Below are positions 39,501 through 48,398 of a stretch of DNA of 50,669 bases, piece by piece. The translations under genes and the position numbers were made by a program. Source of the stretch: JBDTVS01 sp040007095 (GTDB taxonomy: Bacteria; Acidobacteriota; Vicinamibacteria; Vicinamibacterales; CAVVIG01); the NCBI GenBank assembly GCA_040007095.1, contig JBDTVS010000134.1:1-50669 (forward strand), written 5' to 3'. Below the pieces are notes generated by a model that saw nothing but the letters and a program-made list of their open reading frames with translations, did no database searches and was not told the origin of the DNA. Position 1 is the first letter of the stretch. Each line of letters begins with the position of its first letter.

Positions 39501-42500
39501 TCGCGGAGGTGATCCACTTCTACGAGTGCGAACGAACGGGCCAGGCAGCGGCGCTACCGCCGCTGCGCGTTCACTACAAGGACTACGCGGCGTGGCAGGA
39601 GCGGCTGCTCGCCGCGGATCAGATGACGGCGAGCCGGGCCTACTGGCTGGCGAAGTTGTCGGGGGCAAGGCGCGCTCTGGATCTGCCGGGCGATTTCGCG
39701 CGCGCCGCGGTGCAGACGTATCGCGGCCGCCATCACCGGCTGGTCTTCGATGCCGGAACGCGGCAGCGATTGACAGATCTCGGAGCGGCACACGGCGCCA
39801 CTCCGTTCATGACGCTGGTCGCCGTCGTGAAGGCGCTGCTGTATCGCTACACGGGTCAAGGGGATATCTCGATCGGCTCGCCGATCGCCGGCCGGATGCA
39901 CCCGGAGCTGGCGGACCAGATCGGGTTCTACGTCAACACCCTGGTGCTGCGCGACCAACTGCAGGGCGCGGAGCTTTTTGGCACGGTGCTGACTCGAGTC
40001 AAGCGCACCGCCGAAGAGGCGTACGCGCACCAGGCCTATCCGTTCGATCGGCTGGTCGACGAGCTCGACGTGCGGCGCGATCTCAGCCGGTCTCCCCTGT
40101 TCGACGTCATGGTCAGCTACGAGTCGGAGCCGGACTCGTTGCCGGCGACGCCCGGCCTGACGGTCGAGGACGTGCCGATCGAATCCGGCGTCAGCAAGTT
40201 CGATCTGACGGTTGCCTTCGCCGACTCGCGACGCGGCATCGGCGTCGAGATCGAGTACAACGCCGACCTGTTCGAGGCGGCGCGAATCGGCCGCATGGCG
40301 TCTCATCTGGCGCAGCTCGTGGAGCAGATCACGGCGAACGCCGACATCCCGATCGATCAGCTCGCGCTGAGCGGACTGGCGGCACCCGTGGCGACGATCG
40401 GTGGCGGGGCGGCGCCACGCGGCGGCACGAGCGGCGCGGTGAGCGACGTGGCGAGCCTCGCGCCGGGCGGCCCCGGTCCCGTCGCGCCGCGCAGCGAGCG
40501 GGAGCTGCTCCTGGTGGGCCTGCTGGAGGCCGTGCTCGGCCGCACCGGCATCGGCGTGACCGACAACTATTTCTACATCGGCGGCGATTCGATCAAGGCG
40601 ATTCAGATCGTGAACCGCCTGGCCCGGCAGGGCTGGACCCTGCGGGTGCGGGATGTGTTCGAGGCGCCGACGATCGATCGACTCGCGGCGAGGCTCGCAC
40701 CGGCCGCGGCAGCGCATCAGCCGGAACCGGTCGCCGGCGATATCCCGCTCACCCCAATCCAGCGCTGGTTCTTTCTCACGCAACCCGAGGGGCGCGCCCA
40801 CTACAACCAATCGGTGATGCTGCGGTTCGAGCAGCGGGTGGACGAATCCTCGCTGCGCGAACTGGCCCGAACCCTGGTCCAGCATCACGACGCGCTGCGC
40901 ATGAACTACCGGTTTGAGCCGGGCGGGGTGGTGCAGTTCTACGGCGAGCCGTACGACCCCGCCGAGGTGCGAGACCTGCGGCACGAAGCGGAGCCACGTG
41001 ATGCGCTCGAGCGGTATGCCGCGGCGGTGCAGACCAGCCTGGATTTGGAGCGCGGTCCGCTGGCCAGATTCGTGCTCTTCCAGATGCCGGACGGCGATCG
41101 GCTGCTGGCGGTGATTCATCACCTGGCGGTCGACGGCGTCTCGTGGCGGATTCTTCTGGAGGAGCTGCGGATCGGACTGGGTCAGGCGGCACGACACGAG
41201 CCAATCCGCCTGGGTGCGAAATCAGCGTCGTTTCAGTCGTGGTCGCGCGCCCTGGCGGCCCTCGCTGGCGAGACCGAGGCGGAGCGCGGGTGGTGGCACG
41301 GCGTCGAGCGCGCAGCGGCCTGCCGCCTGCCGTACGACGACGATACGGCCGGAGATACCGTCCCAGATGGCGTCGGACGTGCCACCGTGTGGTTGGAGTC
41401 GGACACCGCCGAGCAGCGGCGGACGTTGAGCGTCGAGGGCACCGCGGCGCTGCTGTCGCGGGTGCATCAGGCGTACAACACCCGCACCAACGACGTCCTG
41501 CTGGCTGCGCTGGCCCGGGGGTTCCGCGCCTGGGCCGGGCCGGGCCCGCTGCGCCTGGACCTGGAAGCCCACGGCCGCGAAGGTCCGCACGAAATCGACG
41601 TCTCGCGCACCGTGGGGTGGTTCACGGCGCTGTTTCCGGTCGTCCTGAACCTGGGGGACGAACAGGATCCCGGCCGCCAACTCACGGCGGTGAAGGAATC
41701 ACTGCGCAGGACACCCGGGCACGGAATGGGCTACGGTCTGCTGCACGGCGGGCAGCCGAGCGGCGCACCCATCCTGTTCAACTTCCTCGGTCAATTCGAC
41801 ACCGACCTCGACGGTTTCGAGATGGCCGCCGAGAGCCGTGGCGCCGAGCAGGGTCCGCTGGCGAGGATGACGCACGACGTCATCATCGGCGGGTGGATCG
41901 CAGAAGGCGCGCTGCATCTGACCGCGCGCTACTCGCGCCGGCGATTCCGCGACGAGACCATCGCGCGGCTGCTCGACGCCTACCGGGACGCGCTGGAGCT
42001 GGTGATTGCGCACTGCCGCGATCGCGAAACGACTGCCCGGACGGCGTCGGACTTTCGCTACGGCGACGGCTCGACAGCGGCCTTGGTGGCGCGGCTTGGC
42101 GCGGATCGCATCGAAGACGTCTACCCGCTCTCGCCGATGCAGCAGGGCATGCTGTATCACAGTGTCCTGGCGGGCGGCTCGCCGGTGTACGTCGAGCAGT
42201 TCAGCTGCTCGATCGGCGGGCCGCTCGATGTCGATCGGTTCCGCGCGGCGTGGCAGTGGGTGATCGAGCGCTACACGGCGTTGCGAACCGCGTTCTTCTG
42301 GCAGCAGGCCGAACAACCGGTGCAGGTGGTGTTCTCGAGCGTGCCGGTGCCGTGGGCAGCGGCTGATTGGCGCGGACTGTCCGAGGGCCAGCGGCAAGCG
42401 CAACTCGAGACGCTTCGCGATGAGGACCGCCGCAAGGGTTTGCCGCTCGACGCACCGCCGCTGCTGCGATTCACGCTGATCCGCGTCGGCGAGCGCGCCT

Positions 42501-45500
42501 ACCGCTTCTACTGGAGCTCGCACCACATCCTGATGGACGGCTGGAGCGTGGCGATTGTGCTGCAAGACGTGCTCGCCTTCTATCAGGCCGACCTGGCCGG
42601 CGTGGCTCTTGCGCCGCCGCGGGCCCGTCCGTTCGGAGAGTACATCGACTGGCTGCGGACGCAGGACCCGGCGCGCGCCGACGCCTACTGGCGCGCGCGT
42701 CTCAACGGTTTTTCGACGCCGACGCCGCTGCCCGCCGCCACGCCGGGCCGGGCGGAACCCGGGCCCGTCGCGATCGCCGAGCTGACACGCTCTGAAGCGG
42801 CCAGCGAGCGTCTCGCCGCCGTCACTCGCCAGCATCGTCTGACCATGAATACGCTGGCGCGCGGGGTGTGGGCGCTGCTGCTCGCCGATCACTCGAGGCA
42901 GAACGAGGTCGTGTACGGCGTCACCGTGTCGGGCCGACCGGCCTCGCTGCCCGGCGTCGAGACCATCGTCGGCCTGTTCATCAACACCCTGCCGATCCGC
43001 GTGCGGATCGAACCCGAGGCGCCGCTGGTGGAGTGGCTCCATCGTCTGCAACTGAATCACGCGGATCTCGATCAATACGCCTCCAGCGCACTGGTCGACA
43101 TTCAGCAGTTCAGCGACGTGCCGCGCCGCACGCCGCTCTTCGAGAGCATCCTGGTATTCGAAAACTACCCGGTCGATCAGTCGCTCGACGCGGGACTGGC
43201 TGGCCTGGCCATCGACGGGATCCAGATGCTCGAGCAGACCAACTACCCGCTCACGCTGGCGGTCGTGCCGGGACAGCAGCTGCTCTTGCGACTGACCTAC
43301 GACACGTCGCGCTACGACGAGGCCGCGGCGCATGCGCTGCTGCGTGAGTGTCAGGCACGGTTCGATGCGTTCGTCAGCGATCCCGACCGCGCCGTGTCCT
43401 CGGTGCTCCACCTCGGCCGATCGGACGATGCCGCGCCGCGTGGCCGCTTCACGCTCGACGAAGAGACCGCGGCGCTGGTTCACGCGATCGCGGCGCGTGT
43501 CGCTGCGCCGCTGTTGGCTGTGGTAGAGCGGCTCGTCGCCATTCTCTGTTTCCGTTATTCGGCCAACGAAGACCTGCGGTGCGCGTTCGGCCCCATGGTG
43601 CTGTCGCGGGACAGTCTGCACCGCGAAGAGACGTGTGCAGCGGTGCTCGAGCAGTTCGGGCGGCGCGGTACTGCCGCCGGCCGGCCGGGGCCGGCGGCGG
43701 TGGATCGGGACGGCGGAATCGATCTGGCATTCAGCGTCAGCGACGATCGGGGCCGGGTGGTGGTCGACGTCAGCTGTGCGACCGGGCGCTTCGACGTGGC
43801 GTTCCTGTACCGCACCCGTGACCATCTGGCCGCGCTCGCCGCCAGCATCGCGACCAATCCGCAGCAGCCGATTGGACGGGTGCGCCTGCTGCCGAGCGCC
43901 GAACGGGTCCATCTGCTCGAGGACTTCAACCGCACGGACAAGGATTGGGGACCGCCCCGCACCATCGTGCAGTACTTCGAAGAGCAGGCGGCCGCGCATC
44001 CCGATCGGATCGCGGTGGTCGTCCCGTCGCTCGATCGCGATGAGGTCGATCGTCACGATTCCAATCGCGACCAGGTGTGGACCTACGGCGCGTTGAACGC
44101 GCGCGCCAATCAGCTGGCGCGGAGCCTGGTGCGTCGACATCGCGTCGGCCCGGATGTCCGCGTTGGCGTACTGGCGGAACGCTCCTTCGAACTGGTGCTT
44201 GCCCTGATGGCGATCGAGAAGGCGGGTGGTGCGTACGTGCCACTCGACCCCGAGTACCCACGCGAGCTGCTGCACTTCATGATGAAAGACTGCGGTGCGG
44301 CCGTGATCCTGACGCAGCAGAAATTTCTCGACCTGACCGCGGACGGCGCCGGCCCGGTGATCGGCCTGGACTTCGGGTGGGAGGCAATCGCGGCCGAGGC
44401 CGATGGCAACCTGCCGTCGCGCGTCACCGGCGATAGCCTGGCCTATGTGATCTATACGTCCGGGTCGACCGGCCGGCCCAAAGGCGCGATGAACACCCAT
44501 CACGGCATCGCCAGCCGGCTGCTGTGGATGCAGGATGCCTACCCACTGACGGCTGACGATCGCGTGCTGCAGAAAACACCTTTCAGCTTCGACGTCTCGG
44601 TCTGGGAATTCTTCTGGCCGCTGATGGTCGGGGCGCAGCTGGTGGTCGCCAAGCCAGGCGGCCACCGCGACCCCGCCTACCTCGTGGCGCTCATCGCGGA
44701 CGCGAACATCACCACGCTGCACTTCGTGCCGTCCATGCTGCAGGCGTTCGTCGAGGAACCGGACGTCGATCGATGTACGACCCTGCAGCGGGTGATCTGC
44801 AGCGGCGAAGCGATCTCGCCGGAACTGTTGCGACGCTACACCGCACGCGTCCAGGTTCCGCTGTTCAATCTCTACGGTCCCACGGAAGCCGCGATCGACG
44901 TCACAGCATGGACGTGCCATCCAGCGGACGCGAGAACGATGGTGCCGATCGGCACGCCAATCGCCAACACCCGGCTGTATATCCTCGATGACCTGCTGCA
45001 GCCGGTGCCGGAGGGCATCACCGGGGAGTTGTTCCTGGGCGGGATGGGCGTGGGCCGCGGCTACCTCAATCGAGCCGAACTGACCGCCGCCAGGTTCATC
45101 CCCGATCCGTTCGGCGACGCCGGCGCCCGGGTGTATCGAACCGGGGATCTGGGGCGCTACCGTCACGACGGCGTGGTGGACTTCCTCGGTCGCATCGATC
45201 AGCAGGTCAAGCTGCGCGGATTCCGGATTGAGCTGGGAGCGATCGAATCGACGATCCTGGGCTCTGGCAGCGTGCGCGAATGCGCCGTGGTGGTGCGTGA
45301 AGACCACCCGGGGATGAAGCGCCTGGTGGCGTATGTGGTGCTCGACGCGGATGGCGCCGCGGTCCCCGCCGCGCTGCGCGCCCACCTGCAGCGAACGCTG
45401 CCCGATCACATGGTGCCCGGTCTGATCGTGCCGCTGGCCGGTCTGCCGCGCCTGACGAACGGCAAACTCGATCGCAAGGCGTTGCCCGCGCCCGATGCCG

Positions 45501-46657
45501 TCGTGCCGCCGTCTCGCCGTCACCCGGTGCCTCGGGACGGAATGGAACGGCGTCTCGTCCGCGTTTGGGAAGACGTCCTTGGGCAGAAGAACATCGGTCC
45601 GGCCGACGACTTCTTCGATCTGGGTGGACACTCGATTCGAGCCGTGACGCTCATGAGCGCCATCGAGATCGAGTTCGGACGACGCCTGCCACTGGCGCAG
45701 CTGCTCGCGCATCCCACGGTCGAACGTCTCGCCGTCGCCCTGCAAGGTCAGCACGATCCGGAAGACTGGCAGCCGGTCGTCGAAATCCGGCGCGGCGGAT
45801 CAGCGCCGCCACTGTTTCTGCTTCCGGGCGCCGGCGGCAACGTCATCTACTTCCACACGCTGGCGCAGCACCTCGCGCCCGCCCGCCCGGTCTATGGACT
45901 GCAGGCGATCGGCCTCGACGGCAGAACCGCGCCACTGACGACCGTCGAAGCCATCGCCGCGGTGAACGTCGAGGCGATGCGCCGCGTGGCGCCGGCCGGG
46001 CCTTATTTTCTGGCCGGACACTCGTTCGGTGGACGGGTCGCGCTCGAGATGGCCCAGCAGCTGCTCCGCCAGGGACAGGCAGTGGGACTGCTGGCCGTGC
46101 TCGACACCGTGGCGCCCACCTTCGATCCGATCGCCGTCGGCGCCGGGTGGGAGGATGCGCACTGGCTGGTCAAGATCGCGCGCGAAATCGAAGAGTTCTT
46201 CGGCACCCGGCTCGACCTGACGGTCGACGACTTCCTGCCGCTCGGGCTCGACGATCAGCTGACGCTGGTCGTCGAGCGCCTGCGACGCGCCGGGGCGTGG
46301 GCACCCGGCGCCGATCGGAATCAGTTTCTCGGCTACCTGCAGGTCTACAAAGCCAACTCCCAGGCGGCCTATCCGCACTACGAGACGTGCAGCCGCGTGC
46401 CCGTGGCGCTCTTCAAGGCGCTCGAGCGCGATCCAGACATCGACGCGACACCGGCAGGTGTCGTGGAGCTCACCACGCAGCGCGCCTGGGGTTGGGAGCG
46501 TTTCGCGCGCGATCGGGTCACTGTCTTCGAAGTGCCCGGCGCGCACCTGTCGATGCTGGCGCCGCCGCACGTGCCGGTCCTGGCGCGGGCGATCGACGAC
46601 GCCCTCGCCGCCGCCACGGCGCCAACCCGATCGTTCCAAGCCGGGTCTTCCGGGTGA
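36518..46657 (+). CDS. NRPS: halfC-A-T-C-T-E-C-halfC-A-T-TE (terminal synthetase)
   Basis: 3379 aa. Half-C about 1-235. A1 262-740 with pocket D-L-P-K-I-G-E-V-G-K, close to the Asn code D-L-T-K-L-G-E-V-G-K but with Pro at the third position. T1 Ser796. C 838-1265 with HHIVTDQ (982-988, Gln for Gly). T2 Ser1358, after a linker of only some 60 residues, so no A domain is present. E 1405-1850 (HHLAVDG from 1534). DCL-type C 1865-2300 (HHILMDG from 2002). A second half-C, 2303-2465. A2 2480-2990 with pocket D-V-W-H-I-S-L-I-D-K (Ser). T3 Ser3039. Thioesterase with Ser3169 (GHSFGG), Asp3196 and His3343, expected to release and probably cyclise the product. ATG 36518 is 8 bases after the upstream stop; the TGA overlaps the next start (GTGA). 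Confidence 0.95.
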   Translation: MTPSDYRVVATSEQYRDSAAFWRRQLGDLDEDAEMLAPNAARGSAPRRSIPVRLDPQTLRALERLANDSLGRFTVLAAGIALAVARYFNRTRTLLRTPLLRDGAAATLDAEREVPLVFTLAGQTTLRAFLQEAAGIVADSYSLQDYPVLALLEQERGIDLAGHAGFSISAAALHEARLLTPSPVHFSLDGAGEGRIEIDFDPSAVEPFVVAGLASLLPSVFARFEDLSSLVGGIERVPDQQRERLLVEWNRTDTARSPFRSAHELFEARALLTPEAAALRFGAETVSYRQLNERANRLAHHLLASRRAAERDRAPAIGIWMDRSPWMVVAVLGVLKAGLAYLPIDAECPRDRVAFLLRDSGAARLLIDGRSAAAAATLACEAMLADRDMPAATTNPASLVKPSDLAYVIYTSGSTGEPKGCAIEHHSLSNYLQWANDYYWTAPDSGSMALFTPLSFDLTVPSLFCPLLRGRTLTVYPQDAPIDDVLRRQFAPESPIDSVKLTPSHIRLLEGEHRHATNVRLVIAGGEALTPQHLAILHGIDARIRVVNEYGPTETTVGCIVKTVAAGEPIAIGRPIANTRAYVLDQDQQPVPVGVRGEICIAGAGVARGYHERPALDAMRFLGSPFVAGERLYRTGDIGRWLPGGELECFGRLDSQVKIRGYRVEPGEVAAALRRCDGVRDAVVVARADEDRTELVAYVVGTAIGEPAALRRALEATLPHHMVPTILVGLDELPLTPNGKIDRARLPSPSTRSRPGLPYLAPRSALEAVVAGIWQQLFRLERIGIGEDFFELGGHSLRAMSMMQRIHQQLGVAVSIGEILSHPSIAALAEIIQLKTPTVTLPIDCVAAADHHAVSHGQRRLWLISRIEEESPAYHVSSTFDLRGPIDVAALGRAFEQLLARHESLRTIFVEVDDQPRQRILPAVRLPLTCTDLRGAADQDERLQRLVGEQVSAPFDLGRGPLLRVGLFHLAEARFVLALTLHHIVTDQWSMRVLIAEVIHFYECERTGQAAALPPLRVHYKDYAAWQERLLAADQMTASRAYWLAKLSGARRALDLPGDFARAAVQTYRGRHHRLVFDAGTRQRLTDLGAAHGATPFMTLVAVVKALLYRYTGQGDISIGSPIAGRMHPELADQIGFYVNTLVLRDQLQGAELFGTVLTRVKRTAEEAYAHQAYPFDRLVDELDVRRDLSRSPLFDVMVSYESEPDSLPATPGLTVEDVPIESGVSKFDLTVAFADSRRGIGVEIEYNADLFEAARIGRMASHLAQLVEQITANADIPIDQLALSGLAAPVATIGGGAAPRGGTSGAVSDVASLAPGGPGPVAPRSERELLLVGLLEAVLGRTGIGVTDNYFYIGGDSIKAIQIVNRLARQGWTLRVRDVFEAPTIDRLAARLAPAAAAHQPEPVAGDIPLTPIQRWFFLTQPEGRAHYNQSVMLRFEQRVDESSLRELARTLVQHHDALRMNYRFEPGGVVQFYGEPYDPAEVRDLRHEAEPRDALERYAAAVQTSLDLERGPLARFVLFQMPDGDRLLAVIHHLAVDGVSWRILLEELRIGLGQAARHEPIRLGAKSASFQSWSRALAALAGETEAERGWWHGVERAAACRLPYDDDTAGDTVPDGVGRATVWLESDTAEQRRTLSVEGTAALLSRVHQAYNTRTNDVLLAALARGFRAWAGPGPLRLDLEAHGREGPHEIDVSRTVGWFTALFPVVLNLGDEQDPGRQLTAVKESLRRTPGHGMGYGLLHGGQPSGAPILFNFLGQFDTDLDGFEMAAESRGAEQGPLARMTHDVIIGGWIAEGALHLTARYSRRRFRDETIARLLDAYRDALELVIAHCRDRETTARTASDFRYGDGSTAALVARLGADRIEDVYPLSPMQQGMLYHSVLAGGSPVYVEQFSCSIGGPLDVDRFRAAWQWVIERYTALRTAFFWQQAEQPVQVVFSSVPVPWAAADWRGLSEGQRQAQLETLRDEDRRKGLPLDAPPLLRFTLIRVGERAYRFYWSSHHILMDGWSVAIVLQDVLAFYQADLAGVALAPPRARPFGEYIDWLRTQDPARADAYWRARLNGFSTPTPLPAATPGRAEPGPVAIAELTRSEAASERLAAVTRQHRLTMNTLARGVWALLLADHSRQNEVVYGVTVSGRPASLPGVETIVGLFINTLPIRVRIEPEAPLVEWLHRLQLNHADLDQYASSALVDIQQFSDVPRRTPLFESILVFENYPVDQSLDAGLAGLAIDGIQMLEQTNYPLTLAVVPGQQLLLRLTYDTSRYDEAAAHALLRECQARFDAFVSDPDRAVSSVLHLGRSDDAAPRGRFTLDEETAALVHAIAARVAAPLLAVVERLVAILCFRYSANEDLRCAFGPMVLSRDSLHREETCAAVLEQFGRRGTAAGRPGPAAVDRDGGIDLAFSVSDDRGRVVVDVSCATGRFDVAFLYRTRDHLAALAASIATNPQQPIGRVRLLPSAERVHLLEDFNRTDKDWGPPRTIVQYFEEQAAAHPDRIAVVVPSLDRDEVDRHDSNRDQVWTYGALNARANQLARSLVRRHRVGPDVRVGVLAERSFELVLALMAIEKAGGAYVPLDPEYPRELLHFMMKDCGAAVILTQQKFLDLTADGAGPVIGLDFGWEAIAAEADGNLPSRVTGDSLAYVIYTSGSTGRPKGAMNTHHGIASRLLWMQDAYPLTADDRVLQKTPFSFDVSVWEFFWPLMVGAQLVVAKPGGHRDPAYLVALIADANITTLHFVPSMLQAFVEEPDVDRCTTLQRVICSGEAISPELLRRYTARVQVPLFNLYGPTEAAIDVTAWTCHPADARTMVPIGTPIANTRLYILDDLLQPVPEGITGELFLGGMGVGRGYLNRAELTAARFIPDPFGDAGARVYRTGDLGRYRHDGVVDFLGRIDQQVKLRGFRIELGAIESTILGSGSVRECAVVVREDHPGMKRLVAYVVLDADGAAVPAALRAHLQRTLPDHMVPGLIVPLAGLPRLTNGKLDRKALPAPDAVVPPSRRHPVPRDGMERRLVRVWEDVLGQKNIGPADDFFDLGGHSIRAVTLMSAIEIEFGRRLPLAQLLAHPTVERLAVALQGQHDPEDWQPVVEIRRGGSAPPLFLLPGAGGNVIYFHTLAQHLAPARPVYGLQAIGLDGRTAPLTTVEAIAAVNVEAMRRVAPAGPYFLAGHSFGGRVALEMAQQLLRQGQAVGLLAVLDTVAPTFDPIAVGAGWEDAHWLVKIAREIEEFFGTRLDLTVDDFLPLGLDDQLTLVVERLRRAGAWAPGADRNQFLGYLQVYKANSQAAYPHYETCSRVPVALFKALERDPDIDATPAGVVELTTQRAWGWERFARDRVTVFEVPGAHLSMLAPPHVPVLARAIDDALAAATAPTRSFQAGSSG

Positions 46658-47805
46658 GCGGGCGGGCGGACGATTTGCAGGCCGTCGACGCGGCGACGCT
46701 GACGCCGATGGTGAGGGCGGCGCTTGGCCTCGATCGCGCGGTCGTCACGTCGTGGCGTCATGAGCCGTTCGGCCACTCACTCGACGAGGTCTACCGCACG
46801 GCGCGATCGGTCTTCCGCTTCAGCGGCACCGCGCGCGCAGTGCACCACGAGGTCCCGTGGTCCCTCGTCCTCAAGATCGTCACAGTGGCTGGGACGCCCG
46901 ATGATCCCTCCTCCCCCGCCAATGGCGATCGCGAGCCGCTCGCGTATCGATCGTTTTTTCTCGATCACATTCCGGGAATCCGGGCGCCGCGATGCTATGC
47001 GATCGCCGAGCGTCCCGGCAGCCGCTGGTTGTGGCTCGAGCACGTGAGCGACGACCTCGGTCGTGTATGGCGGCGCGAACGATACCAGCTCGCCGCGCGC
47101 CATCTTGCGCGGTTCAACGTGGCGTACCTGGCGGGGCGGACCTCCGTTTGCTATCCCTGGCTGAGCCGATCGCCCCTGCGTGAGGCAGTCGGGGAGATGT
47201 CCCGCACGGTCGCGCGCATTGGCGACGCCCGCGACCACCCGATTGTCGCCCGGGCCGTTTCGCCCGAATCAGCGAAGGCGCTGCTCGCCTTGTTGGACAA
47301 GAGCGGACGATGGCTCGACCGCCTGGACCGGATGCCGCAGGCCATCTGCCACTGGGACGCGCACCGGGCCAACCTGCTTTCGCGCACCAACCAGAACGGA
47401 GTGGTGGAAACCGTGGCCATCGACTGGGCCGGGCTCGGTTGGGGTCCGGTCGGGTCGGAGTTGTCGAAGCTGTTGTCGCAGACCGTGAATTTTTTTGGCC
47501 TGGATGTGGAGGCGTTGCCCACGCTGGACGGCGAGTTGTTCCACCACTATGTCGACGGGCTGCGTGAAGCGGGCTGGAGCGGCGATGCGCGGGTGGTTCG
47601 GTTCGGCTATACCGCCGCCGCCGCGATGCGCTTGATCGTGCGGATGGCGACGGCGATCGAACTGGCGTTCGACGACCACGCACGGACGGCGTTCGAGCGG
47701 TCGGCGGGCCTCGATTTTGCGACCCTGGCCGACCGGTTCAAGAGCACGCTGCCGTACTACCTGTCGCTGGTTGACGAAGCCGATCGCCTCGCGGATCTCG
47801 TCTGA
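46654..47805 (+). CDS. APH-fold phosphotransferase
   Basis: 383-aa protein of the aminoglycoside phosphotransferase/choline kinase-like fold. Seen: the catalytic loop CHWDAHRANLL (HxDxxxxN type, Asp235) and the metal-binding Asp of AIDWAGLGWG (Asp257); the N-lobe shows PWSLVLKIV, with a Lys placed like the ATP-binding lysine. No membrane segment. The GTG at 46654 overlaps the stop of the terminal NRPS gene (GTGA); an internal ATG at 46708 is an alternative. It is the last gene of the plus-strand operon. Relatives phosphorylate small molecules, including antibiotics, so self-resistance by product phosphorylation or a tailoring phosphorylation are both reasonable. The substrate cannot be read from the sequence. 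Confidence 0.88.
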   Translation: MSGRADDLQAVDAATLTPMVRAALGLDRAVVTSWRHEPFGHSLDEVYRTARSVFRFSGTARAVHHEVPWSLVLKIVTVAGTPDDPSSPANGDREPLAYRSFFLDHIPGIRAPRCYAIAERPGSRWLWLEHVSDDLGRVWRRERYQLAARHLARFNVAYLAGRTSVCYPWLSRSPLREAVGEMSRTVARIGDARDHPIVARAVSPESAKALLALLDKSGRWLDRLDRMPQAICHWDAHRANLLSRTNQNGVVETVAIDWAGLGWGPVGSELSKLLSQTVNFFGLDVEALPTLDGELFHHYVDGLREAGWSGDARVVRFGYTAAAAMRLIVRMATAIELAFDDHARTAFERSAGLDFATLADRFKSTLPYYLSLVDEADRLADLV

Positions 47806-47896
47806 CGGCGACCATCACCGCAGCACGCGCAATGCACACACACGCTCGTGCTGAATTGCCCCGCGAGCTCGGCGGCGATGGTCGTTTCCTGTCGAT

Positions 47897-47920
47897 GCTC
47901 GAGCCTGTCGGTGCTCGAGC
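47897..47920. terminator. Hairpin between convergent genes, possible terminator
   Basis: Two copies of GCTCGAGC (47897-47904 and 47913-47920) form an 8-bp perfect stem with an 8-base loop in the 128-bp gap between the convergent kinase and DUF697 genes. There is no T-run, so intrinsic termination is uncertain. Confidence 0.4.
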
Positions 47921-47933
47921 CGCCTGTGCCCTC

Positions 47934-48398
47934 CTAGGCCGGCTCTTGAAGTGCGGTGACGACCGGGCTCGGCGGAGCGCTGTCCTTGGCGAAATGGGAT
48001 CGGACCTTTTCGGGATCGAAATCGAGGAACGTCCCGCCCGATGCAAAATGCTGGATGAAGACCTTGCCGATGGCATAGGTCAGGCCGGCGCCGAACGCAG
48101 GCATGGACAGCAGTCCGATCGCCTGTCCGATGATCGGTACCGACTTCATCAGGCTGCCACCGACTCCGTAGCCCACCTTGGTGGAGGTGTAGCCGCCAAT
48201 GAGCGATGCCACGATCGGGCGGACCATTTCCTGACTGAACGGCACGCCGTACAGGCTGCCGAGCTCGCTCAGCATCTTGACCTCGAGCGCCGTGATCGCG
48301 GCAAAGTCCGCGAGAGGGATCGGAATCAAGCCGGCGCCGGCCGAATACAGCGCGTATTTCTTCACGATCGCCTGGGCTGCGACGTCCTTGTCACTCAT
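47934..48398 (-). CDS. DUF697-family membrane-associated protein (right copy)
   Basis: 154-aa protein with the DUF697 pattern: AGAGLIPIPLADFAAITALE, then MLSELGSLYGVPFS, then Gly-rich helices and the closing VFIQHFASGGTFLDFDPEKV. No enzymatic motif is known for this family. It is an ungapped paralogue of the protein at 4712-5152 over about 125 residues. The start ATG 48398 is well supported by GGAGG five bases upstream; the open frame continues some 44 codons further but without such support. It is divergent from the DUF481 gene at 48736, as the left copy is from its own DUF481 neighbour, and converges on the kinase gene. Confidence 0.82.
   Translation of the reverse strand: MSDKDVAAQAIVKKYALYSAGAGLIPIPLADFAAITALEVKMLSELGSLYGVPFSQEMVRPIVASLIGGYTSTKVGYGVGGSLMKSVPIIGQAIGLLSMPAFGAGLTYAIGKVFIQHFASGGTFLDFDPEKVRSHFAKDSAPPSPVVTALQEPA

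Noticed and set aside
41699..45754. A 1351-codon open frame on the minus strand, antisense to the terminal synthetase
   Set aside because: It is an antisense shadow of clear A, C and T domains. Its product is Arg/His/Gln-rich without any domain, as expected from high-GC codon bias.
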